Assembly: GCA_902511425.1 (NCBI GenBank)
Contig: CABXFE010000009.1
Coordinates: 1 to 37,560 of the forward strand
Direction: 5' to 3'
Source of the DNA: an uncultured SAR86 cluster bacterium
Lineage (GTDB): Bacteria > Pseudomonadota > Gammaproteobacteria > Magnimaribacterales > D2472
DNA length: 37,560 nucleotides
The notes under the pieces were generated by a model. It was not told the DNA's origin and made no database searches. It worked only from the letters and a program-made list of their open reading frames with translations. The translations under genes were made by a program, and so were the position numbers. This document shows, piece after piece, positions 14,596 through 22,067 of the stretch. The first letter of the stretch is position 1, and each line of letters starts with the position of its first letter.

Positions 14596-15441
14596 CTACT
14601 GGAACATTGATTGATCAAAAGCTTGAAGATATTCATTCGAGATATCTTCTAATTGCCGTTTGTAACCTTTATGGGTGAATATGTAGAAGTCTTTGTTTTC
14701 AATTCCAGCAAAAATAGCTCGCGCAGCTTCAACTGGGGAGATTGGAAAAGTATTTTGGGCATCTTCTGCTGCAACCTCGAGCATAGCTTTTGGATCCACA
14801 TCTGAATCTTCTGATGCTTCCTTCATTTCTTTATTTGGAGAGCTTTCAAATGTGCTATTTACGATATTGGTTGTTACCTCTCCTGGGCAAACAATGCTTA
14901 CATCAACATTTGAATTAGTTAATTCAGCTCTTAAAGATGTCATCAATCCCCTGATACCGAACTTAGAGGCCGAATATAGCCCTAACATTGGATAAGCTAT
15001 AAAACCTGAGGTAGAGCAAGTCGCAATAATATGGCCCTCCTCTTCAGAAGACTGCATTTTTGGTAAAAAAGCATGCACCCCATTAAAGCAACCACCTAAA
15101 TTAATATTAATGAGCCAGTCGTACATCTCACGATTGACCTGACTTAAAGGGGCCGGGCCAAGGACTCCAGCATTATTAAAAAGTAGGTGACAATTTTGAA
15201 AAGTTTCAAAGGTTTGACTCGCAAGATTTTCCACTTCATCAATGTTGCTGACGTCCGTTACTCTAGCTATCGCTTCAACACCTTTACTTTTTACCAACTC
15301 AAGAGTTTCATTTAACCCTGCTTCATCTACATCTGCTAGCACTAATCGCATTTTATGGGTGGCTGAAATTTCAGCGATACCCCGACCTATGCCACTACCC
15401 GCGCCGGTTATTACAGCTACTTTGTTTTCAAAATTTTTCAT
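14596..15441 (-). CDS. Short-chain dehydrogenase/reductase
   Basis: This 281-residue classical SDR has the Rossmann motif TGAGSGIG (residues 12-19), an acidic D37 after beta-2 (LADVDE), the structural NNAG (89-92), a serine region ATCSTSG and the catalytic Y156-x3-K160 in YSASK. D37 would favour NAD over NADP. The C-terminal 80 residues are extended and variable, as in substrate-specific members. It is the first gene of a tight cluster with the membrane-anchored hydrolase, nuclease and patatin, but no shared pathway is obvious. Substrate is unknown. Confidence 0.88.
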   Translation of the reverse strand: MKNFENKVAVITGAGSGIGRGIAEISATHKMRLVLADVDEAGLNETLELVKSKGVEAIARVTDVSNIDEVENLASQTFETFQNCHLLFNNAGVLGPAPLSQVNREMYDWLININLGGCFNGVHAFLPKMQSSEEEGHIIATCSTSGFIAYPMLGLYSASKFGIRGLMTSLRAELTNSNVDVSIVCPGEVTTNIVNSTFESSPNKEMKEASEDSDVDPKAMLEVAAEDAQNTFPISPVEAARAIFAGIENKDFYIFTHKGYKRQLEDISNEYLQAFDQSMFQ

Positions 15442-15493
15442 TCATCCCCCAGATTAAAATGCATAATCAAAGATTATATTAACTTAAATGTAA

Positions 15494-16402
15494 TTAAAAA
15501 TATTTAACTAAAAAATATGCCGAAGGTATGACAAGAGCCCATAGTGTCAAGGCTAATACTAATGGTTTGCCACTTATTGAATTTAGCTCATTAGAATCAA
15601 ATTGACTTCCAATACAAAATAAACCTATTAATAGAAAGGCCTGGCTAGATATTTGGAGAATATTGATTATCTGTTCATTGAAAGTAAATACAGTATTAGC
15701 AGCAATAGCTAAAATAAAAAATAATATAAATCTAGGAAATTTCGTTGCTTGAGCCTGCTTATTAAAAATCCAATTTGCAATGAGTATTAATGGTATTAAC
15801 CATATAGTTCTCCCCAATTTTAATGTAGCTGCAACTTCAGCAGACTCATTGCTAAAAGTGAGAGCTGAACCAATCACTGAGCCTGTATCATGAATGGCAA
15901 GCGCAGCCCATGCGCCAAACTCAAAATTATTCATTTCTAAATAATTACCAACAAGAGGAAATACAATAATTGCAACAGCGTTAAGCAAAAAAATAATGGT
16001 CATAGCGATTAGCAACTCTTGGGGTTTTGCCTTTATGATTGGTGCAACAGCTGCCATAGCAGTTCCTCCACAAATGGCTGCTCCTGACGATAATAAAAAA
16101 GCTACACGATGATGAATTCCAAGAAGTTTTCCAAGGATCAACCCTGCAACAAATGAAACAATTACAAAGAGTGCAATCCAAGGTAAATATACCGAGCTAA
16201 CAGCAAGTGCATATGGCAAACTAATGGTTGCTCCCAGCAAGACAATACCAATCTGCAATGGCATAGTCCCAATACGCCGCGTAATGAATGTTGTTGGAGG
16301 CTTTAAAAAATAGGCAAAAAGAATCCCAGCAAATATCGATAAGGCTGCGTTACCTATATAGACACAAGCTAAAACAAGAAATGCAAATATAAAATAAAGC
16401 AA
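15494..16402 (-). CDS. YeiH/UPF0324-type membrane transporter
   Basis: This 302-residue inner-membrane protein has about nine hydrophobic segments. Family signatures are LLSSGAAICGGTAMAAVAPI (residues about 102-121), AIHDTGSVIGSA and the LQIGIVLLGATISL region. The family is annotated as putative sulfate exporters, but direct evidence for the substrate is limited, so transport specificity is left open. It starts 89 bases after typA and ends 52 bases before the SDR gene, with no terminator visible on either side. It could be read through from typA or have its own weak promoter. Confidence 0.82.
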   Translation of the reverse strand: MLYFIFAFLVLACVYIGNAALSIFAGILFAYFLKPPTTFITRRIGTMPLQIGIVLLGATISLPYALAVSSVYLPWIALFVIVSFVAGLILGKLLGIHHRVAFLLSSGAAICGGTAMAAVAPIIKAKPQELLIAMTIIFLLNAVAIIVFPLVGNYLEMNNFEFGAWAALAIHDTGSVIGSALTFSNESAEVAATLKLGRTIWLIPLILIANWIFNKQAQATKFPRFILFFILAIAANTVFTFNEQIINILQISSQAFLLIGLFCIGSQFDSNELNSISGKPLVLALTLWALVIPSAYFLVKYF

Positions 16403-16491
16403 TTAAGATACCCCACAGCTTAGTAAATGATTAGATTCTAATATTAAGGGTAATTGAGCTAAAGAAACAGTATTTGATGCTTAGAATTATT

Positions 16492-18276
16492 TTAACGAAT
16501 AATTTTCTTTCTGAGTCTTATGCTTGCAGGGGTAACTTCTACCAACTCATCATCTTCAATAAACTCAAGTGCTTGCTCTAGTGTATGCTGAATGTGAGGA
16601 GTTAGTATGAGATTCTCATCTGTTCCAGCTGCTCTTATATTGGTTAATTGTTTAGCTTTAGTTGGATTAACAGGTAAATCATTGTCTCTAGAATGCAGTC
16701 CAACTATTTGACCTTTGTATATCTCAAGTCCATGACCAACAAACATACGTCCTCTATTTTGCAGATTAAACAATGCATAGGCTAGGGTTTTTCCAGTTAT
16801 CATTGAGACCATTACGCCATTTTGACGAGTGGCTATCTCACCCTTTTTAGCAAGCCCATAATGATCAAAGACACTCGTTAAAATCCCACTTCCACTTGTG
16901 AGAGTAAGAAATTGTGATCTAAACCCGATTAGTCCTCTTGATGGAGCCATAAATTCGAGCCGCATCCGCCCATTTTCTGTTATTACCAGTGACTGTAAAT
17001 CTGCTTTTCTGTTACCCATCTCTTCCATGATTGCACCTTGATGCTCCTCTTGGATGTCTATTACAACAACTTCAAAAGGTTCATGAATTTCTTCTCCAAC
17101 CTCTTTTTGGATAACTTGAGGTTTAGATACAGCCAATTCATAATTTTCCCTTCGCATAGTTTCAATTAATACCGAAAGGTGTAATTCGCCTCGTCCTGAA
17201 ACCTTAAATTGATCTGGGCTATCGCCTTCTTCAACCCTCAAAGCAACATTGTGAATTAGCTCTTGGTTTAATCGATCTTTGATATTTCTTGAAGTCACAT
17301 ATTTACCCTCTTTTCCGCAAAAAGGAGAGTCGTTGACTTGAAAAACCATGCTAACTGTGGGCTCATCAACGGATAATGCTGGCAGAGGATTGATGTGCTC
17401 AGGATGACACAATGTATCAGAAATATTTAATGCTTCCACCCCAGTAATACAAACGATATCACCTGCTTTGGCTTCCTGCGTTTCGACTCTTTCGAGCCCA
17501 TGATGCCCTAGCACTTGGAGAACTTTAGCTTTTCGCTCAACTCCATCTTTATCTACCACTACAACACGATCGTTTGGCTTAACGCTTCCGCCAGTGATTC
17601 TACCGATACCAATGACTCCCACATAGCTATTGCTGTCCAACGCTGAAATCTGCATTCTAAATGGAGCATTTTGATCAACATTTGGCGCATCAACCTTCTC
17701 GGTGATCATATCCAGTAGCGGAGTCATGTCATCAGCAAGCTCATCAGGTTCATGCCCTGCTAGCCCATTAATAGCAGAAGCATAAATTACAGTGAAATCT
17801 AGCTGCTCGTCAGTTGCTCCAAGGTTATCGAATAATTCAAACACTTGATCCAGCACCCAATGAGGTCTTGCTTCTGGACGGTCAACCTTATTGATCACCA
17901 AAATTGGATTCAGTCCTTTTTCAAATGCCTTTTGAGTAACAAATCTTGTTTGAGGCATGGGTCCATCTACAGCATCAACAAGCAATAATACTGAATCGAC
18001 CATAGATAGAACTCTTTCAACTTCTCCACCAAAATCAGCGTGTCCTGGAGTATCAACTATGTTAATCCTATGATCTTTCCAATTAATAGCAGTATTTTTA
18101 GCCAGAATAGTAATCCCTCTTTCTCTTTCCTGATCATTGGAATCCATGATCCTTTCAGTTGCCATATTTTTTCGATCTAACGTTCCGGATTGTTGCAACA
18201 ACTTATCAACTAAAGTTGTTTTGCCATGATCGACATGGGCAATGATTGCTATGTTTCTTAGATTTTCTTTATTCAT
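16492..18276 (-). CDS. typA: Translational GTPase TypA/BipA
   Basis: This 594-residue ribosome-binding GTPase helps large-subunit assembly and stress or low-temperature growth. GTPase motifs are intact: G1 AHVDHGKTT near residue 15, G2 RGITI, G3 [10 protein letters not shown] and G4 NKVD. The EF-G-like domains and the BipA C-terminal domain follow, ending RLRKKIIR; length is close to the family norm of about 600. It is divergent from the DEAD-box helicase. A consensus TATAAT lies only about 20 bases before the ATG and there is no Shine-Dalgarno sequence, so its 5' leader may be very short. Confidence 0.96.
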   Translation of the reverse strand: MNKENLRNIAIIAHVDHGKTTLVDKLLQQSGTLDRKNMATERIMDSNDQERERGITILAKNTAINWKDHRINIVDTPGHADFGGEVERVLSMVDSVLLLVDAVDGPMPQTRFVTQKAFEKGLNPILVINKVDRPEARPHWVLDQVFELFDNLGATDEQLDFTVIYASAINGLAGHEPDELADDMTPLLDMITEKVDAPNVDQNAPFRMQISALDSNSYVGVIGIGRITGGSVKPNDRVVVVDKDGVERKAKVLQVLGHHGLERVETQEAKAGDIVCITGVEALNISDTLCHPEHINPLPALSVDEPTVSMVFQVNDSPFCGKEGKYVTSRNIKDRLNQELIHNVALRVEEGDSPDQFKVSGRGELHLSVLIETMRRENYELAVSKPQVIQKEVGEEIHEPFEVVVIDIQEEHQGAIMEEMGNRKADLQSLVITENGRMRLEFMAPSRGLIGFRSQFLTLTSGSGILTSVFDHYGLAKKGEIATRQNGVMVSMITGKTLAYALFNLQNRGRMFVGHGLEIYKGQIVGLHSRDNDLPVNPTKAKQLTNIRAAGTDENLILTPHIQHTLEQALEFIEDDELVEVTPASIRLRKKIIR

Positions 18277-18297
18277 GATGGGTAATTATTGAGGGGG

Positions 18298-18303
18298 ATT
18301 ATA
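18298..18303 (-). promoter_or_regulatory. -10 box of typA
   Basis: A consensus TATAAT on the minus strand lies 21 bases before the typA ATG; the -35 region is poor. The predicted 5' leader is about 15 bases and lacks a Shine-Dalgarno sequence. Identified by eye only. Confidence 0.35.
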
Positions 18304-18367
18304 CGAGAATAATAAAAAAGAAATACCCCACATAACGACTAATATTAAATATATATTTACTGCTTCA

Positions 18368-18394
18368 TTGACCCTAGCTCAGTAAGTCTATACT
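18368..18394 (+). promoter_or_regulatory. Promoter of the DEAD-box helicase gene
   Basis: TTGACC (18368-18373) and TATACT (18389-18394) are near-consensus hexamers on the plus strand, but with a 15-base spacer that is shorter than optimal. The start codon lies 45 bases downstream. Confidence 0.4.
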
Positions 18395-18438
18395 CTGCAG
18401 TCATCTGGTTGATATCAGACAGACTTATTTAAACCAAA

Positions 18439-19761
18439 ATGTCATTTAAAGAACTCGGATTATCCGATCCTATTTTAAGATCTCTAGAAGACCTTAAGCA
18501 TTCTAAACCCTCAGAAATTCAAAAACAGGCAATTCCTATAGTCTTATCAGGCAAAAATCTAATGGCGGCAGCACAAACTGGAACTGGTAAAACAGGCAGC
18601 TTTGTTTTACCGATGATTGAGCTTTTGCAAAATCAAGCTAAACCATACCGCAAACATGTGCACGCATTGGTCTTAACCCCTACTCGCGAATTAGCCGCGC
18701 AAGTTAGAGAGAGTGTTTACACTTATGGAAAATTTACCTCTATCACGTCTGCAGCAATATTTGGTGGAGCTAAAATTTTTCCACAAAAATCTAAACTCAA
18801 AAAGGGATTAGATATTCTTGTTGCTACTCCAGGAAGATTGTTGGATTTGCATAATCAAAAATCAGTAAAATTGAACCAAATACAAATCCTTGTTTTAGAT
18901 GAGGCTGATCACATGCTTGATATGGGATTTATTCATGATATCAAAAAAATTATTTCTCTAACCCCTCCAAACAGACAAAACCTTCTCTTTTCAGCAACTT
19001 TTTCTCCGGAGATTAAAAAGCTTGCACAGTCATTAGGGACAGACCTAGTAGAAATTGCTGCTGACTCACCCAACAGTACTGTAAGTGCAATTAAACAAAT
19101 TGTTTATAAGGTTGATAAAAATCAAAAATCTAGCTTATTAAGTCACCTGATTCATTCAGAACAATGGCCGCAAGCACTTGTTTTCTCAAGAACTAAACAT
19201 GGTTCAGAAAAAATTGCTAAAAAACTAAATGCTGCGGACATTCAAACTGCAACCATTCATGGTGATAAAACTCAAGGTGCGAGAACACGTGCGCTTAGAG
19301 AGTTTAAGGAAAAGGATGTAAGAGTTTTGGTTGCAACTGATGTTGCCGCACGAGGGATTGATATAAGTAATTTACCTTATGTTGTTAATTTTGATATGCC
19401 TACATACCCCAATGATTATATTCATAGAATAGGAAGAACTGGTCGAGCAGGCAAAGAAGGTACTGCGATATCTTTTTTAAGCATAGATGAACAAAAGTTC
19501 CTTAGAGGAATTGAAGAGTTAATTGATAGCAAGATACCTCAAAAAATAGAAGAAGGTTTTAAACCATCGGATAAACCAGAAAATAGCTCAGGACAAAAAA
19601 GATCCAAAGGCAAAAAATTTGGATTTCAAAAAAGACAGGTTGCAAAAAAAGGTAAAGCAGATTTTAAAAAATCCACTACTGGGCCAAAGAAAAAACCAAG
19701 TCAAAATAAAAAGAAAGGATCTAAGGCTAAAACTCGCTGGAAAAAAGGCAAAGGTACTTAG
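18439..19761 (+). CDS. rhlE: DEAD-box RNA helicase, RhlE-like
   Basis: This 440-residue ATP-dependent RNA helicase contains all core motifs: a Q motif around PSEIQKQAIP, Walker A AQTGTGKT (45-52), PTRELA (81-86), DEAD (154-157), SAT (185-187) and HRIGRTGR near residue 330. The last 65 residues are a very basic lysine-rich tail typical of RhlE-group proteins, likely to hold RNA or ribosomal precursors. It is divergent from typA, another ribosome-assembly factor, which suggests a common theme. The stop overlaps the convergent AhpD-like gene by four bases. RhlE is the closest subgroup I recognise; other DEAD-box subgroups are not excluded. Confidence 0.92.
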   Translation: MSFKELGLSDPILRSLEDLKHSKPSEIQKQAIPIVLSGKNLMAAAQTGTGKTGSFVLPMIELLQNQAKPYRKHVHALVLTPTRELAAQVRESVYTYGKFTSITSAAIFGGAKIFPQKSKLKKGLDILVATPGRLLDLHNQKSVKLNQIQILVLDEADHMLDMGFIHDIKKIISLTPPNRQNLLFSATFSPEIKKLAQSLGTDLVEIAADSPNSTVSAIKQIVYKVDKNQKSSLLSHLIHSEQWPQALVFSRTKHGSEKIAKKLNAADIQTATIHGDKTQGARTRALREFKEKDVRVLVATDVAARGIDISNLPYVVNFDMPTYPNDYIHRIGRTGRAGKEGTAISFLSIDEQKFLRGIEELIDSKIPQKIEEGFKPSDKPENSSGQKRSKGKKFGFQKRQVAKKGKADFKKSTTGPKKKPSQNKKKGSKAKTRWKKGKGT

Positions 19762-20357
19762 GCATGCTTACCAGGAACCCAAGAAATTCCTTTCAACAAA
19801 TCTTCGCCTGAAGTCTTTGCATCCCATTCCAACGAAGTTGCCATAACATCATTCCATCGATTTAAATATCCGAATAAAGCTATCACGCCCATAATTTCAA
19901 CAATATCATCATCAGACCAATAAACATGTAGTTGCTTTTGTGTATCCTCAGCTACATTTACAGGAACCATGCTAGCCTCTTGCGCAAACTGTAAAGCTGC
20001 TTTTTCAGCATCAGTAAAAGCATCTTGATTCTTAAAATCCCACACATTCTCCAATCTCTTGGATGTCGAACCAAAGCGCTCTGCAGCTCTAATTGTATGC
20101 GCCTGACAATATCTACATCCAGCAGTATTGCTGCTTACAAAAGCAAGCAAACGTTTGAATTCCGAGGTTAATTGACCATGGTTCTCCATTACTGCCATAT
20201 TGAGCTCTATAAATGCTTTTGCAATATTTGGTCTTCTTTGCATAGTCAAAACAGAATTAGGGCAAAAACCCAATGTTTCATTAAAAAACTTTACTAATTC
20301 TTTAACGCTTGGATCTGAAATATCTATCGGGGTAACTAGCGGCATATTAAAAACCAT
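19758..20357 (-). CDS. Carboxymuconolactone decarboxylase / AhpD-like protein
   Basis: This 199-residue helical protein has the AhpD-type redox site CRYCQAH (C81, C84, H87) preceded by E66 in LTSEFKRLLAFVSS, the proton-relay pattern of alkylhydroperoxidases. A role in peroxide or other redox chemistry is plausible; decarboxylase activity is not implied. The ATG at 20357 is retained, but a second ATG at 20345 (MPLVTPID) could be used; neither has a clear ribosome-binding site. It is convergent with the helicase gene (four-base overlap) and divergent from the MetB-like gene across 47 bases. Confidence 0.85.
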   Translation of the reverse strand: MVFNMPLVTPIDISDPSVKELVKFFNETLGFCPNSVLTMQRRPNIAKAFIELNMAVMENHGQLTSEFKRLLAFVSSNTAGCRYCQAHTIRAAERFGSTSKRLENVWDFKNQDAFTDAEKAALQFAQEASMVPVNVAEDTQKQLHVYWSDDDIVEIMGVIALFGYLNRWNDVMATSLEWDAKTSGEDLLKGISWVPGKHA

Positions 20358-20404
20358 AACATAATTTACTTTTAAGGTCTGATGAATAATGATTCAATAA
20401 ATAT

Positions 20405-21559
20405 ATGAAAAAATTTAAAAAAGAAACTATTGCTGCCAAAGCTGGGATTGGATCTGACATGCATCATGGATCAATTGTTCCCCCTCTGTATCTCTCATCA
20501 AATTTTGAGTACAAGGAGCTCGGAAAAGAACAAGAATATGAATATACAAGAGAAACAAATCCTAGCAGAGATCACTTGATAAATGCGCTAACAGATCTAG
20601 AAGATGGCGTAGGTGGTGAAATATTAAGTTCAGGAATGGCAGCTATTACGCTAGTAGCAAATATTTTAAACAATAATAGTAAAGTGATTCTTCCTCATGA
20701 TTGTTATGGGGGAACCCATAGACTGTTTTCATCTCTTGCTGAAAAAGGAATATTGAAAGCCTATTTTATTGATCAAGGTCAAGAATCTTTCTGTAAAAAA
20801 GCTATCAGTGAAATCAACCCAGACTTGATTTGGATAGAAACGCCATCCAATCCCTTATTGCAGGCCGTAGATATTCAAGAAATATCAAAAGAAGCTAAAG
20901 CTTGTAACGCCTTGGTAGCAGTTGACAATACTTTTTTATCTCCATCATTACAAAATCCTCTTAAGCTGGGTGCAGATATTGTCATGCATTCAACAACAAA
21001 ATATATCAATGGCCATTCTGACATTATTGGTGGTGCGTTAATAACAAATAATCATGAGATTTTATTGAAATTAAAATTCTGGGCAAATGCCTTAGGCATT
21101 ACTGGATCGCCATTTGATAGCTATTTAACTTTGCGGGGTCTCAGAACTCTCAGTATCAGAATGGAGAAACATGAAAAAAATGCTACTGCAATTGTAGAAC
21201 TGCTATCAAAACATCCAAAGATAGATAAGATCTACTATCCAGGTTTAACAAGCCATCCATCGCATACAATAGCAAAAAAACAACAAAGTGGTTTTGGTGG
21301 AATGCTGAGTTTTGAGATATTAGGTGGTTTGGCAGAAGTAAAAAGTTTCATCAAAGAAACAAAAATCCTTCCACTCGCAGCATCGCTTGGGGGTTTTGAG
21401 AGTCTAGTTAGTCATCCATACACTATGACCCACGGCAACCTTACACCAAATCAAAAAAAAGAAGTTGGCATATCAGAAAGTTTGATTAGAATTTCTGCTG
21501 GATTGGAAAATACTGAAGATCTTTTGGAGGCAGTAAATCTTGGATTAGAGAAAATTTAG
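20405..21559 (+). CDS. metB: Cys/Met-metabolism PLP enzyme, probable cystathionine gamma-synthase
   Basis: This 384-residue PLP-dependent enzyme belongs to the cystathionine gamma-synthase/lyase family. The PLP lysine is K199 in STTKYINGHSD, with D174 in VAVDNTFLSP contacting the pyridine ring and the phosphate site near SSGMAAI. The N-terminal YEYTRETNPSRD and the C-terminal ESLIRISAGLEN are typical. Length is close to E. coli MetB (386). Expected reaction: acyl-homoserine plus cysteine to cystathionine, for methionine synthesis. A gamma-lyase or direct sulfhydrylase activity cannot be excluded. The ATG lacks an obvious Shine-Dalgarno sequence. Confidence 0.85.
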   Translation: MKKFKKETIAAKAGIGSDMHHGSIVPPLYLSSNFEYKELGKEQEYEYTRETNPSRDHLINALTDLEDGVGGEILSSGMAAITLVANILNNNSKVILPHDCYGGTHRLFSSLAEKGILKAYFIDQGQESFCKKAISEINPDLIWIETPSNPLLQAVDIQEISKEAKACNALVAVDNTFLSPSLQNPLKLGADIVMHSTTKYINGHSDIIGGALITNNHEILLKLKFWANALGITGSPFDSYLTLRGLRTLSIRMEKHEKNATAIVELLSKHPKIDKIYYPGLTSHPSHTIAKKQQSGFGGMLSFEILGGLAEVKSFIKETKILPLAASLGGFESLVSHPYTMTHGNLTPNQKKEVGISESLIRISAGLENTEDLLEAVNLGLEKI

Positions 21560-21578
21560 CTAATTAAAAAACTTTCAA

Positions 21579-21887
21579 TCATTCTGAATCTTTTTTTATG
21601 CGATTTTCACTCACAGCAATTTCTTGATCAACACAATCAAAATAACTAGATTGTTCGGGTGAATGATCATCAGCAACTACTGTAGCACCATTTTTCTTTC
21701 TTATGATGGGCGGACCCTGGGGTGCCATTCCTAAGCATGAGGTCATGGCCGCACCCATATAACCTTCAACACCAAGATGAGCATATGGATTTTTTGCTTT
21801 TTCATACGGAGTTAACTCTTTGGTTTGACAGGCAGTAAGACCAATTAATACAAAGAAGCAGATTTTAAAGATGATTGAAAAGTGCAT
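21579..21887 (-). CDS. Small lipoprotein of unknown function
   Basis: Starting at the ATG at 21887, this 102-residue protein has a lipoprotein signal, MHFSIIFKICFFVLIGLTAC, with a proper LTAC lipobox and C20 as the lipidated residue. The rest is short and polar, with YAHLGVEGYMGAAMTSCLGM and two later cysteines. I do not recognise a family. A longer ORF from a GTG at 21923 would push the signal away from the N-terminus, so the ATG is preferred. It lies convergent to metB with a 19-base gap and divergent from the oxidoreductase operon. Confidence 0.6.
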   Translation of the reverse strand: MHFSIIFKICFFVLIGLTACQTKELTPYEKAKNPYAHLGVEGYMGAAMTSCLGMAPQGPPIIRKKNGATVVADDHSPEQSSYFDCVDQEIAVSENRIKKDSE

Positions 21888-21927
21888 TTTTTTTAGATAA
21901 ATAATATGTATTTTATAGCACACAACA

Positions 21928-21949
21928 TTTCTTACTTAAAGGTAAGAAA
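21928..21949. promoter_or_regulatory. 8-bp-arm inverted repeat upstream of the oxidoreductase operon
   Basis: TTTCTTAC and GTAAGAAA are perfect inverted arms separated by TTAAAG. It sits 18 bases upstream of the -35 box proposed for the 2-oxoacid oxidoreductase operon. There is no U-tract on either strand, so a protein-binding site is more likely than a terminator. Confidence 0.4.
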
Positions 21950-21966
21950 AACACTCAGGTATTAAG

Positions 21967-21995
21967 TTGCATATTATTTGTTATATGTTTATTGT
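21967..21995 (+). promoter_or_regulatory. Possible promoter of the 2-oxoacid oxidoreductase operon
   Basis: TTGCAT (21967-21972) and TATTGT (21990-21995) are spaced by 17 bases. The transcript would have a leader of roughly 65 bases containing two hairpins. Hexamer matches are moderate. Confidence 0.3.
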
Positions 21996-22009
21996 GAACT
22001 AAGTGATTC

Positions 22010-22065
22010 CTATAAGATAAGGTTTTTTCCTGTACCTTATAGCTAATTTGGAGGGGAGCCAAATT
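22010..22065 (+). promoter_or_regulatory. Structured 5' leader with Shine-Dalgarno in a hairpin loop
   Basis: Two hairpins precede the first oxidoreductase gene. In the first, CTTATAG (22036-22042) can pair with CTATAAG (22010-22016), or ACCTTAT (22034-22040) can pair with ATAAGGT (22017-22023); the two forms exclude each other. In the second, AATTTGG (22045-22051) pairs perfectly with CCAAATT (22059-22065), presenting AGGGGAG, the core of the ribosome-binding site, in the seven-base loop just before the ATG at 22068. A translational switch is possible but not shown. Confidence 0.45.
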
Positions 22066-22067
22066 AT

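Noticed and set aside
13389-14636. Beta-lactam resistance gene
   Set aside because: The fold and SxxK motif are shared with many esterases and peptidases, and the context is catabolic; resistance cannot be claimed.
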